Assembly (NCBI RefSeq): GCF_028736215.1
Contig: NZ_CP117883.1
Coordinates: 930,001 to 994,000, forward strand
Source of the DNA: Mucilaginibacter sp. KACC 22773
GTDB lineage: Bacteria > Bacteroidota > Bacteroidia > Sphingobacteriales > Sphingobacteriaceae
Length of the DNA stretch: 64,000 bases
Direction: 5' to 3'
Part shown: positions 46,384 through 55,678 of the stretch, piece after piece
Position numbering within the stretch: position 1 is the stretch's first letter
Layout of the letters: every line of letters starts with the position of its first letter
Notes under the pieces: generated by a model
What the model saw: only the letters and a program-made list of their open reading frames with translations
Database searches by the model: none
What the model was told of the DNA's origin: nothing
Made by a program: the position numbers and the translations under genes

Positions 46384-46530
46384 CAAGTAGTTAGTATCAA
46401 GTATCAAGACTTTTAATTGATTCTTGAATTAACGATATTTATAGATTAATTAAACACACGAAGGGTAGTTATATAGGCACACGGAGCAAAAAATCTTGAT
46501 ACTTGATACTTGCTACTATGTACTAAAACA
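46384..46530. repeat. Hairpin repeat family B before leuA
   Basis: AGCAAGTAGTTAGTATCAAG then TATCAAGACTTTT on the left (46383-46414), inverted as CTTGATACTTGATACTTGCT at 46494-46513. Third member of family B in the window. Confidence 0.75.
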
Positions 46531-46555
46531 ACTACTTACTACTAAAAAGAAGAAT

Positions 46556-47722
46556 ATGTTACACGATCCCAACCGCGTTTATGTTTTTGATACCACGCTT
46601 CGCGATGGCGAGCAGGTACCAGGGTGCCAGTTAACCACCCCCGAAAAGATTGAGATAGCAAAAGAACTGGAACTACTGGGCGTGGATATTATTGAAGCCG
46701 GTTTCCCGGTTTCAAGTCCGGGAGATTTTCAGAGTGTTGTCGAGATCTCGAAGGCAGTAACCAACCCTACGGTTTGCGCGCTTACCCGTGCCAACAAGGG
46801 CGATATTGATGCTGCTATCGAATCACTAAAATATGCCAAACATCCGCGTATCCATACCGGTATAGGCTCGTCGGATATGCACATCAAGCATAAATTTAAC
46901 AGCACCCGCGAGGAGATTTTGGAGCGCGCCGTTGAAGCCGTAAAATATGCCAAACGCGCGGTAGAAGATATCGAGTTTTATGCCGAAGATGCCGGCCGTG
47001 CCGATGTGGTTTACCTGGCTCAGATGGTCGAGGCTGTTATTGCTGCCGGTGCTACCGTGGTTAACATCCCCGATACCAATGGCTACTGCCTGCCCGATCA
47101 GTATGGTGCCAAGATCAAATTCCTGAAAGAGAACGTTAAAAACATAGATAAAGCCATCATCTCGGTACATTGCCATAACGATTTGGGTTTGGCCACCGCC
47201 AACTCCATAGCCGGCTTACAAAACGGTGCCCGCCAGATAGAAGGCACCATCAACGGCATTGGCGAACGCGCCGGCAATACTTCTATCGAGGAAGTGGTCA
47301 TGATCCTGAAAGTGCACCAGGTATTGGGCTTAAAAACCAATATCGATTCCAAAAGGTTTTATGAACTAAGCCAGATGATCCGCACGCAAATGCGCATGCC
47401 GGTACAGCCTAATAAGGCTATTGTAGGCAGCAACGCCTTTGCGCACAGCTCGGGCATTCACCAGGATGGTTTCCTGAAAATGCGCGAAAATTACGAGATC
47501 ATTCGCCCTGAAGATGTAGGCTTTCCGAGCGCCACAATAGTGCTAACCGCGCGCAGCGGCAGGCATGCTCTGAAGTTCCACCTGGAACGCCTTGGCTTTA
47601 GTTTGGATAAAGAGGAACTTGCCCAGGTATACAACAAGTTTTTAACGCTTGCCGATGTCAAGCTGGATATAAATGACGAAGACCTGCAGGGCTTAATGGC
47701 CCACAGGCTGGTAAAAAATTAA
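46556..47722 (+). CDS. leuA: 2-isopropylmalate synthase, short form
   Basis: Condenses 2-oxoisovalerate with acetyl-CoA, the first leucine-specific step. It has 388 residues from ATG at 46556. Open codons upstream come from the repeat. [16 protein letters not shown] (11-26), the metal motif [15 protein letters not shown] and [16 protein letters not shown] are conserved. The C-terminal regulatory (LeuA dimer) domain of the usual 500-residue enzyme is missing, so leucine feedback must differ. It ends two nucleotides before ilvA. Confidence 0.95.
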   Translation: MLHDPNRVYVFDTTLRDGEQVPGCQLTTPEKIEIAKELELLGVDIIEAGFPVSSPGDFQSVVEISKAVTNPTVCALTRANKGDIDAAIESLKYAKHPRIHTGIGSSDMHIKHKFNSTREEILERAVEAVKYAKRAVEDIEFYAEDAGRADVVYLAQMVEAVIAAGATVVNIPDTNGYCLPDQYGAKIKFLKENVKNIDKAIISVHCHNDLGLATANSIAGLQNGARQIEGTINGIGERAGNTSIEEVVMILKVHQVLGLKTNIDSKRFYELSQMIRTQMRMPVQPNKAIVGSNAFAHSSGIHQDGFLKMRENYEIIRPEDVGFPSATIVLTARSGRHALKFHLERLGFSLDKEELAQVYNKFLTLADVKLDINDEDLQGLMAHRLVKN

Positions 47723-47724
47723 TA

Positions 47725-48975
47725 ATGGAAACCGAAACTAAAAACCTGCTCGATTTCGATTCGGCTTACGAACGATTGAAAGGGGTTGTTAAACGCACTC
47801 CACTGGAGTATAATGCCGGCTTATCGGCCAAATACGAGTGCGAACTATATTTAAAACGCGAAGACTTACAAATAGTACGCTCATACAAACTGCGTGGCGC
47901 TTATAACATGATAAGCCAGCTTACGCAAGACGAGCTTGACCGTGGCGTAGTATGCGCCAGCGCGGGCAACCACGCGCAGGGCGTAGCCTTTAGCTGCAGC
48001 CGCTTAGGTACCAAAGGCGTAATTTTTATGCCCGAAATTACCCCCAAGCAAAAAGTTACCCAAACCGAAATGCACGGCAAGGGCAATATCGAGATCATTT
48101 TAACCGGCGATACCTTTGACGATTGCCTGCGCGAGGCTTTGATATACACCGAAGCCCACCAGATGACGTTTATCCCGCCTTTTGATAATTACCGCATCAT
48201 TGAAGGCCAGGGAACAGTAGGGGTAGAGATACTGCAGGACCTGCCCGATATCGAAGCCATCATTATGCCCATAGGCGGTGGCGGCTTAGCGGCCGGCACA
48301 GGCACCTACCTTAAGCAACACGTACCAGGCATTTATCTGGTAGGGGTAGAGCCCGAAGGCGCCCCATCTATGCTGGAAGCTTTTGAACATGGCGGACCAA
48401 CCACCTTAAAAGAGATTAACCGCTTTGTTGACGGTGCCGCCGTGAAATGCGTAGGCAAACTCACCTACAACCTTTGCCAGCAGGTATTAGACGAAATGCT
48501 GCTGGTACCCGAAGGCAAAGTGTGCACCACCATACTCAAGCTATACAACGAGGACGCCATTGTGGTTGAACCCGCCGGTGCCCTGTCTGTAGCCGTGCTT
48601 GATGCCTGCAAGGATAAAATAAAAGGCAAAAAAGTAGTTTGCGTTATCAGCGGGGGCAACAACGATATTGCCCGCATGCAGGAGATCAAAGAAAAATCCC
48701 TCCTGTACGAAGGTTTGAAGCATTACTTCATCGTACGCTTCCCGCAACGCCCGGGAGCCTTGAAACTGTTTGTGAACAATGTATTAGGCCCTCACGATGA
48801 TATTACCCGTTTCGAGTTCATCAAAAAAACCGAAAAAGAAAACGGCCCCGCCCTGGTAGGCATCGAACTAAAAACCGCCAGCGACTACCCCGCCCTGCTC
48901 AACCGCATGGCCGCCCACCGTTTCGACGTTATCGAGCTGAATAAAGATCAAACGCTGTTTGAGTACCTTGTTTAG
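47725..48975 (+). CDS. ilvA: Threonine dehydratase (biosynthetic)
   Basis: Makes 2-oxobutanoate from threonine for isoleucine synthesis. It has 416 residues. The PLP Lys is K55 in VRSYKLRGAY. CASAGNHAQGVAFSC binds PLP phosphate together with GGGGLAAGTG. A single C-terminal ACT-like domain (about 330-416, HYFIVRFPQRPGALKLFVNN) is the short-form regulatory part. Two nucleotides separate it from leuA, the only gap in the operon without a repeat. Confidence 0.96.
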   Translation: METETKNLLDFDSAYERLKGVVKRTPLEYNAGLSAKYECELYLKREDLQIVRSYKLRGAYNMISQLTQDELDRGVVCASAGNHAQGVAFSCSRLGTKGVIFMPEITPKQKVTQTEMHGKGNIEIILTGDTFDDCLREALIYTEAHQMTFIPPFDNYRIIEGQGTVGVEILQDLPDIEAIIMPIGGGGLAAGTGTYLKQHVPGIYLVGVEPEGAPSMLEAFEHGGPTTLKEINRFVDGAAVKCVGKLTYNLCQQVLDEMLLVPEGKVCTTILKLYNEDAIVVEPAGALSVAVLDACKDKIKGKKVVCVISGGNNDIARMQEIKEKSLLYEGLKHYFIVRFPQRPGALKLFVNNVLGPHDDITRFEFIKKTEKENGPALVGIELKTASDYPALLNRMAAHRFDVIELNKDQTLFEYLV

Positions 48976-49048
48976 GTGAGTAGTGAGTAGTGAGTAGTGA
49001 GTAGTGAGTAGTGAGTAGTGAGTAGTGAGTAGTGAGTAGTGAGTAGTG
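48976..49048. repeat. Heptanucleotide tandem repeat (GTGAGTA)x10
   Basis: Ten copies of GTGAGTA without error start at the base after the ilvA stop codon. It contains stop codons in every frame (TGAG/TAG). Tandem repeats this short expand and contract by slippage. Confidence 0.95.
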
Positions 49049-49301
49049 AAACGGGCCGGTCATGCTGAGCCTGTCGAAGCACGCGGGCAAAGGCCTGGCC
49101 GCCATGCCAATCCCACCATGTCATTGCTTGGCACGAAGCAACCGCCTCGCATGCCGTTCAAGCCAGTTGCTTACCCCAAAATATCAAAGCCTCCCGAAAC
49201 CAAAAACTCCGGGAGGTTTTTTGTTTACCGCCACACTGTCTGAATCTTGATTTTCAGGATTAAAGGATACCCCTGATCCGTTCAGTCTTACTACCTAACA
49301 C
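49049..49301. repeat. Mixed repeat region after ilvA
   Basis: 49058-49083 holds GTCATGCTGAGCCTGTCGAA, a widespread bacterial intergenic word. 49119-49143 is a half copy of family A (TGTCATTGCTTGGCACGAAG). No gene was found. The operon terminator is at 49190-49222. Confidence 0.6.
49190..49222 (+). terminator. Terminator of the ilv-leu operon
   Basis: CCTCCCG (49190-49196) pairs with CGGGAGG (49210-49216), followed by six T. The loop is AAACCAAAAACTC. Confidence 0.8.
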
Positions 49302-52300
49302 TTATCTTAAAATGGTAACCGGGCCAGACAAGGGCGCCGTGCCGTTGTCCAGGTGGATGATGTAATAATAAGTACCTTCGGGTAGTTCCTTACCGTTATA
49401 GTTGCCATTCCATGGTTTTGCATAGCCCCTCGATTGAAAAAGCAACACGCCATACCTGTTAAAAACAGACACCTGGCAATGTGGGTAGTTGGCAATGGCA
49501 GTTATCACCCAAGTATCATTAACCCCATCGTCGTTAGGTGTGAACGCATTGGGTATGGTAATGGTCGAAAAAACGGTCAGCGTACCATCTACAGTAGTTA
49601 TATCATAATTTTGCGATGAGCCTCCGCTTACAGTTATAGGGTAAAGTCCATCGGGCGATGTCGTGGCGGCCGTAGTGTTCAAAAGGGGCAACACGGTTAA
49701 CTGCGCGGGCTGGTCGCCATTTACAAAGCCGGTGTATGTGGCTGTCAATGTAGGATTTTCGGCACCCTGTTTTTTTGTTTTATCATCCGCTTTTATAGTA
49801 AGCAGCGCTTTATTCACGATGATATCGCCGGGCAGGTAGGTGATAATGTAATTGCCGGCAGTGAAAGTGCCACCAGTGGCGGTACTGCCAATGGCCTTGC
49901 CTTTGTAAACACCCACCCCGTCGGGACCGGAACCGCCTGTACCAAAGCTCAGCGTAACACCGCCTACGGTTTCGTTATTTTTTAAGCCCATCGGCGTAAA
50001 GTCGGTTGATTCCAGCGGGCTGTATAGCACTTCCCCGTATGTTTTTGTGGTATTGCCTACAACGATACTAAGCGGGGCCGGGATTACCGTGCCCCCGGCC
50101 TGCGGACCATTTACACCAGGGATGCCATCGGTACTAAAAATAAACTGCCCGGAATAGCTGTCCACAGGCGCCGATGCCGTCAGCCTAAAATATACATTGC
50201 CCGAAACAGTGGCCCCGGCGGTGCCTACAGTTATAGTTTTGGAAAAGCTGGCGTTATCGGCACTAACTTCAAACCCGTTGGGCGGGGTAATTAGAATGTC
50301 GGCAGTGAGGTTGGTGCCCGATACGTTGAAGCCAAACGATTGCGATGCCGTTCCGTAAACCGTTGTGAGCGGCGGCAAGACGCCCGAATAACTTATCTGC
50401 GGTGGCGGCGGCGGGTTTACCGTAATATCAAACGTTACGGGTGTGCCGTTGCAACCTGCACCTGCCGACAAGGGCGTTACGGTAATAGTGGCCACCATGG
50501 CGGTGCCGGTAGTGTTTATGACCGTAAATGACGGGATGTTGCCACTGCCGGTTGCGGGTAAGCCTATGCCGGGATTATTGTTAACCCATGAATAAGCCGT
50601 GCCTGTGCCGCTAAAGTTTATGGCTTTTGTTTTTGAATTGCTGGTTAGTGTTTGATTGTCAACCGGACTTACAATTGGCAAAGCTTTTATCACCCCGGCT
50701 ACAGGCACAATTTGCGTGGGTGCCCCTGCAGAGTTCAGGAACAGGTTTCCCGATATGCTTCCGGCAGGATCTGAGGCTGCCGAGCGTACATAAATAATGG
50801 TGGCAGCAACCTTTCCTTTGTTACGGGCCAGCTTCATGGCAGTTACATACCCGCTGCCGGGGGCTGTAGCTATTTCAAGTCCGTTGGGCACGGTAATGTT
50901 TATGTCGTCGATAAGGCCGCTGCCATATACGGTAAATTGCTGAATATCGGGGCTGGCCGCTGCCGAACCCGCGCAGGCCGTGATGGCTCCCGCAACTGCC
51001 GTGGTTGTAATAGTAGGTGTTGATGGGTTAACGGTAATGTTAAAAGTAATGGGCGCGCCCGTGCAGCCGGTACCCGGCCTGTAAAAATCCCCTAAGGTTT
51101 GCGGGTTACCGGGGCTGCCTGTGTTTAGCGTGTTTACCAGCGCATTGGTTTGCGTGTCAAATACGTTTACCGTGCTGGAGTTTACATTGACCACGTACAG
51201 TTTTTTTCCATCCGGGCTTACAGATACCCCTTCGGGATTTTGCCCGGACGGTATCCTGTCTGCCTCCTTATTTGTTGCCGCGTCAATAACCGAAACAGTG
51301 TTGCCATAAAAATTGGATACGTATACCCGGCTGCCATCGGGGCTTACCACAACACCTGACGGAAAATTGTCGACAGGAATTGTAGCGATAACCTTGTTTG
51401 TTACGGTATTAAGCACCAGCACATTGTTTTCACCCGCGTTGGCAACATACACCCGGCTGCCGTCGGGGCTCACGGCAAGGCCCCAGGGGCTGCCGGTAAC
51501 AGGGATATTGGCCGCAACAGTGTTTGTGGCGGCATCTATAACTACTATATACGTATCCTTTTCGTAGCTGGCAACTGCATACACCTTGCTGCCATCAGGG
51601 CTTATGGCTATACCCACCGCGCCCATAGGTATGGGTATGCGGGTTAATACGGTATTATTTGCTGTGTTTATCACGTACACATCACCCGATAATTCGTTGG
51701 CAACATATACCCATTTGCCGTTCGGGCTGGCAACTATGCCCCAGGGGTGATCGCCCATCGGGATGGTGGCTATAACAGAATTTGTGGCCGTGCTTACAAC
51801 AGATACGCTCCCCAGCCCAACAGGATTTTCGTTCGTGATATATACCTTACTCCCGTCAGGACTTAAAGTTACGCCTACAGGGTAAATGCCCAAAGGGACG
51901 GTGTTCATAATGGCATTGGATGCCTCATTAATTACTTCCAGCCGGTTTAAATAAGTATTTACCATGTAAACCGCCCCTGCCGATGCCGGGGTTACCGTTA
52001 TGGTGGCTGTTACCGGTGCGCTGCCGGTGTTTACGGCCGTAAAAGCGGGTATATTGCCGGTACCGCTTGCAGGCAGGCCTATGCCGGGCGTGTTATTTGT
52101 CCAGGTAAAAGTGTTGCCCGTGCCCGAAAAATTTACAGGCTGGGTATCATCGCCCGATAATACAATCAGGTTATCCACGTGGTTTACCGCAGGTAATGCG
52201 TTGACAGTGCCGCTAACCGCCGCCAACTGGTTGGCCGCCCCGGGAGAGGTAAGGCTAATGTTACCTGTAATATTACCTGCCTTTGCTGTGGATGCCGACC

Positions 52301-53744
52301 GCACATATACCAATGTACCATTTACTGCCCCACCCAACTGCGGAATGGTTATTACAGTTCCATAATTGTTGCCTGCACTAAGCGATGCTTCGAAATCCTT
52401 AGGCGCGGTAACCGTAACGCTGCCGCTGAGGTTTTTGGCCGATACCACAAACTGCTGTATATTGGGGCTTGCCGATGCCGAACCAACACAGGCGCTTATA
52501 CTGCCCGTTACTGTACCCATGGTAATTACCGGCGCTGTTGATGATGGGTTAACGGTGAAAGTAAAACTGATAGCCGGGCTGGTACAGGACGTATTAGTGC
52601 TTACAAAATTACCTAACGAAGTTGGATATAAGCCCGTTGGTATTTTTGATTCTACAACGTTGGTTGCCGTATTAATCACAAATAATTCATCTGTAGCCCC
52701 GCAGGTTACATAAAGTTTACTGCCGTCGGCATTAAGGGACAAGCCAGAGGGCCCACCTACAGGTATGCTTGTTACGTTATTGGCAGATAGGTCGATCACC
52801 GAAACTTCACTTGAGTTATTATTGGCCACATATAAACGCTTGCCATCGGGACTAAGGCACATACCATAGGGGAACGAACCGACCGGAATATCCGTCGTTA
52901 TCTTATTGGTAGTCAAATCAACAACCGAAATACTTTGCAGGTTGCCATTGGCTACATACAATTTGCTGCCATCCGGGCTCACACATGAACTGCGCGGTGC
53001 CGAACCGGCATCAAGCGCGATATCTGCCGAAATCTTGTTGGTGGCCGTATTAACCACGGCCACCCCATTTATCCCATAAGTTATGTAAGCAAACTTACCG
53101 TTAGGACTTACAGATACGTCCCATGGAGCGTTACCCGTAGCAACGGTAGCAATTACGCTGTTGGTAGCGGTGTTGATAACCGACAGGGTGTTATCGCCTT
53201 TATTGGCTACATATACACGGCTGCCATCGGGGCTTATGCACATACCCCAGGGCGTAATACCGGTTGCTACACTGGTAACCACGCTGTTAGTTACCCCATC
53301 AATAACGGTAACTTGGTTTATACCCTCGTTAGTTACATAAACCCTTTTACCGTCGGGGCTTACGGCTATTCCTAAAGGTGTTGAATTTACACCAAGGGTT
53401 TTAACTATTGCGTTGGTTGCGGTATTGATTATGGTGATGTTGGCTTCGCCAAAATTGGTTACGTAAGCAAAGCCGGTTGAAACAGGGGTAGCCGTAATGG
53501 TGGCAACAGTGGGTGTATTACCGTTATTTACAGCTTTAAATGATGCAATATCGCCGGTACCGCTTGCGGCCAGGCCAATACCGGGGTTACTGTTAACCCA
53601 GCTATAAGTACATCCCGTAGACGGGAAATTTGCTGGCTTTGTAGCATCGCCATTGGTAATAACCTGATTGGTTTGTGCCAATGTAAAAACACCTGCCAGC
53701 AAAAAAAAGAAAAATAATAATAACGCCGGTAGAAGTTTATTCAA
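49302..53744 (-). CDS. Secreted YVTN beta-propeller protein with T9SS type B tail
   Basis: About 1480 residues. TTG at 53744 (MNKLLPALLLFFFFLLAGVF) gives a good signal peptide. TTG at 53771 is also possible, and no ATG fits. Two seven-blade-like YVTN propellers (repeats such as GIAVSPDGKRVYVTN and VINTATNSVIATV, about 42 residues each) lie near 100-400 and 600-920. They are separated and followed by copies of an Ig-like unit (NFSGTGxxxxWxNNxPGIGLPASGTGNIPAF and SACxGSAxASPxIQQF). MBG-like repeats (KTYGEVLYS, LTIKADDKTKKQGAENP) come next. The last 85 residues (FTPNDDGVNDTWVI, FNRYGVLLFQSRGYAKPWNG, EGTYYYIIHL) are a CHU_C domain. It is a cell-surface or secreted protein, probably adhesive. The function is unknown. 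Confidence 0.9.
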   Translation of the reverse strand: MNKLLPALLLFFFFLLAGVFTLAQTNQVITNGDATKPANFPSTGCTYSWVNSNPGIGLAASGTGDIASFKAVNNGNTPTVATITATPVSTGFAYVTNFGEANITIINTATNAIVKTLGVNSTPLGIAVSPDGKRVYVTNEGINQVTVIDGVTNSVVTSVATGITPWGMCISPDGSRVYVANKGDNTLSVINTATNSVIATVATGNAPWDVSVSPNGKFAYITYGINGVAVVNTATNKISADIALDAGSAPRSSCVSPDGSKLYVANGNLQSISVVDLTTNKITTDIPVGSFPYGMCLSPDGKRLYVANNNSSEVSVIDLSANNVTSIPVGGPSGLSLNADGSKLYVTCGATDELFVINTATNVVESKIPTGLYPTSLGNFVSTNTSCTSPAISFTFTVNPSSTAPVITMGTVTGSISACVGSASASPNIQQFVVSAKNLSGSVTVTAPKDFEASLSAGNNYGTVITIPQLGGAVNGTLVYVRSASTAKAGNITGNISLTSPGAANQLAAVSGTVNALPAVNHVDNLIVLSGDDTQPVNFSGTGNTFTWTNNTPGIGLPASGTGNIPAFTAVNTGSAPVTATITVTPASAGAVYMVNTYLNRLEVINEASNAIMNTVPLGIYPVGVTLSPDGSKVYITNENPVGLGSVSVVSTATNSVIATIPMGDHPWGIVASPNGKWVYVANELSGDVYVINTANNTVLTRIPIPMGAVGIAISPDGSKVYAVASYEKDTYIVVIDAATNTVAANIPVTGSPWGLAVSPDGSRVYVANAGENNVLVLNTVTNKVIATIPVDNFPSGVVVSPDGSRVYVSNFYGNTVSVIDAATNKEADRIPSGQNPEGVSVSPDGKKLYVVNVNSSTVNVFDTQTNALVNTLNTGSPGNPQTLGDFYRPGTGCTGAPITFNITVNPSTPTITTTAVAGAITACAGSAAASPDIQQFTVYGSGLIDDINITVPNGLEIATAPGSGYVTAMKLARNKGKVAATIIYVRSAASDPAGSISGNLFLNSAGAPTQIVPVAGVIKALPIVSPVDNQTLTSNSKTKAINFSGTGTAYSWVNNNPGIGLPATGSGNIPSFTVINTTGTAMVATITVTPLSAGAGCNGTPVTFDITVNPPPPPQISYSGVLPPLTTVYGTASQSFGFNVSGTNLTADILITPPNGFEVSADNASFSKTITVGTAGATVSGNVYFRLTASAPVDSYSGQFIFSTDGIPGVNGPQAGGTVIPAPLSIVVGNTTKTYGEVLYSPLESTDFTPMGLKNNETVGGVTLSFGTGGSGPDGVGVYKGKAIGSTATGGTFTAGNYIITYLPGDIIVNKALLTIKADDKTKKQGAENPTLTATYTGFVNGDQPAQLTVLPLLNTTAATTSPDGLYPITVSGGSSQNYDITTVDGTLTVFSTITIPNAFTPNDDGVNDTWVITAIANYPHCQVSVFNRYGVLLFQSRGYAKPWNGNYNGKELPEGTYYYIIHLDNGTAPLSGPVTILR

Positions 53745-53771
53745 TGCATTAAGGTTTGCACAAATATACAA

Positions 53772-54562
53772 TTTGGCCGTGGAATACAGTTACCTTAATA
53801 CAGCTTCGCCCTTGTTGGTGTTCCCCGCTGCCTCAACCCTCCGAGACTGTGCGTCCGCATGCAAATCACGATTCTGTTGCAAAGCACCCGGCCCAGCCCA
53901 CAGCCCACGTTAGGGGTAGTAGCGGATACCTGCCCGCGCCTAATGCCAGTGTAGTATGAGCGGATGACCCGGCCCCAACTTCTACCGGTTGGGGAAACGC
54001 CCGGGGAAAGAGTCAAGAGATTAGAATCAAGCGTTAAGACTTTTGGTGTAAGACCTGGGCGATCTGCTGACGGATAGGCAATATATGGGTCGTACCTACG
54101 GCACTCTTTTACCTGCTGTTTATTTTACCACGGGTTAAAACCCATGGCTACAATATTGGCCGAGAATACGGCTCTTTTTTATTGGCTGTTTGTTTAGGAG
54201 GGATTTAAGCAATTGTTGCAATATTGCCGGGACGATACCTATTGTGGCTGGGTAAATGAAATCATCATTGCGGCTAAGAGCCGTAGGCTCGCAACATGTT
54301 GTAGCAACGGGTTTTAACCCGTTGGATGAATACACAATAGCTTTTGAGTGCCGTAGGTACGGTGCATGTATTTGATGAATTCTTCCCTTTAGCGAACATC
54401 CGCCGGTCACAAGTTGGCCATCCACCGCCCTTTACAAAAGCGGTAAAGGACAGTGTGTTTGCGTCCTTAATATTCATACAAAGTTAGCGTGTAAAAAATG
54501 CTATTTTAGCAAGGTACAAGCAGCCTAACTTCTACAAAAATTACCTTATCAATTAATTGGTT
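53772..54562. other. Repeat-rich region, no gene
   Basis: Contains, in order, a G/C-rich stretch near 53880-54003 (CCCACGTTAGGGGTAGTAGC, CCGGTTGGGGAAACGCCCGG), family H words AGAGTCAAGAGATTAGAATC near 54008-54040, and the inverted-repeat element 54085-54368. Frames seen on the minus strand are shadows of the repeats. No promoter is evident. Confidence 0.5.
54085..54368. repeat. MITE-like element with about 100-bp inverted arms
   Basis: Left arm about 54085-54190 and right arm about 54264-54368 are imperfect inverses. Shared words in order are CGTACCTACGGCACTC, ACGGGTTAAAACCC, GCTACAA and ACGGCTCTT. The middle (about 75 bp) is unique. It could be a non-autonomous transposable element or a structured RNA. 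No flanking target duplication was found. Confidence 0.7.
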
Positions 54563-55030
54563 ATGAAAACGCAGAAAATTGTCGTTATCACTGCTCTCTG
54601 TTTAATCGGAGGATTGTTGATCTTTTCGGGAGTGTCGAAATACATAGAATTTAGTTGTGCGAATAGCTTCGGACCGGAATTTAATAAAAAACGCAAGGAA
54701 CTGCATATTCCAATAATTCCTCCGGCGTGGGAAGTTTATTTTAAGGATAAATATGCAACTGCATGGCAAGCCCGCAGGGTTAGCAGGGGCCACAGTTTAA
54801 AAGTTGTGGTATATAACGGTTGTGATTTAGACGCTGAGGAGGACCATTACTATTTTAGTTCGAAGAAAATGCAGGATACGGTACTTACCGCGTACTACAA
54901 ATACGTTAATCGAAATCGCGGCAAAGATTCAACGGTATTTATTTTCCAGATAGGTGATCATACGGATACAATCAGCAGTAAAAAGGCAGATAGTATTTTC
55001 GTGGCAAATAGAATAAGTAAAGATTTATAA
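54563..55030 (+). CDS. Unknown protein with one N-terminal membrane helix
   Basis: A 155-residue protein from ATG at 54563 (MKTQKIVVITALCLIGGLLI). One membrane segment (about 6-24), then an exported or cytoplasmic part with many basic and aromatic residues (WEVYFKDKYATAWQARRV, YYFSSKKMQDTVL). The C-terminal part (STVFIFQIGDHTDTIS) could be a strand pair. No family is recognised. Confidence 0.6.
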   Translation: MKTQKIVVITALCLIGGLLIFSGVSKYIEFSCANSFGPEFNKKRKELHIPIIPPAWEVYFKDKYATAWQARRVSRGHSLKVVVYNGCDLDAEEDHYYFSSKKMQDTVLTAYYKYVNRNRGKDSTVFIFQIGDHTDTISSKKADSIFVANRISKDL

Positions 55031-55052
55031 TTGAAATCAAATTAAGCCGCGT

Positions 55053-55071
55053 GACCAATATGTTCGCCCGC
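55053..55071. repeat. 19-nt sequence shared with the neighbouring gene
   Basis: CGTGACCAATATGTTCGCC at 55053-55071 recurs exactly at 55600-55618, inside the 151-residue gene (codons for GEHIGHV). On the minus strand the 55053 copy reads LRQSAGEHIGHAA and then a stop, like a leftover tail of a similar gene or a repeat that carries this word. Confidence 0.55.
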
Positions 55072-55216
55072 ACTTTGTCGGAGTTGTCTCAGACAAACTC
55101 ATTATCGTTATGTTTGTCGGTTAAACTGAAATCATATTTCCTCACTCCCCTTTTAGCGGAAATGTTGAGCGATGCCCACAAGCGCATACGGTTCAGTGAT
55201 TTATTCAGAAAATCAC

Positions 55217-55672
55217 CTACCGCACCTCCCCAACGTTTCCAAATCCGCTAATTTCACCATCATACTTAGTAGCAGATAGAATATCCCGGATTTCGGCGGG
55301 TAGTTCCGCAATTGTCGAAGGTTCAACCGGTGACGCTACCAAATGGTAATAAGGGTTATTAAAATTGTTAACCGTGGTTTTATCAAAAGAAAACAGTCCC
55401 CGGCTGGCCATTCCGGTGAAGGAGGATATGGATGGATCGGTTACATCAGGATTGGTTTTTAGGTTTTCTATGGTTTTTAATTCGGGGTTTAAGTTTACGG
55501 CACATCTGTAAAATAGGCCGCTGAAGTAATCCCAAAGCTTCGCCAAATTTTCGGCAGACATAGCTACCGATGCCGGTAATGGCCCACCACCCGACGCCAC
55601 GTGACCAATATGTTCGCCATTGGTAAAAAACCAATCAAAATCGTAACCCATCTGTTCAGTATCGCTGATCAT
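55217..55672 (-). CDS. Unknown small protein, second gene of a pair
   Basis: A 151-residue soluble protein from ATG at 55672 (MISDTEQMGYDFDWFFTNGE). GHVASGGGPLPASVAMSAEN and FYRCAVNLNPEL are notable segments. No family is recognised. It starts 6 nt after the stop of the 294-residue gene, so the two form an operon. The size, soluble nature and operon with another small acidic protein would fit immunity-type proteins, but no toxin is visible. Confidence 0.6.
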   Translation of the reverse strand: MISDTEQMGYDFDWFFTNGEHIGHVASGGGPLPASVAMSAENLAKLWDYFSGLFYRCAVNLNPELKTIENLKTNPDVTDPSISSFTGMASRGLFSFDKTTVNNFNNPYYHLVASPVEPSTIAELPAEIRDILSATKYDGEISGFGNVGEVR

Positions 55673-55678
55673 TTGCTT

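Noticed and set aside
48976..49048. CRISPR or coding tandem repeat
   Set aside because: A pure heptamer with stops in each frame and no spacers.
49046..49250. Two overlapping plus-strand frames after ilvA
   Set aside because: They run through known intergenic repeat words and the terminator.
54135..54477. Two minus-strand frames of 96 and 67 codons
   Set aside because: They lie in the inverted-repeat element and encode no recognisable protein.
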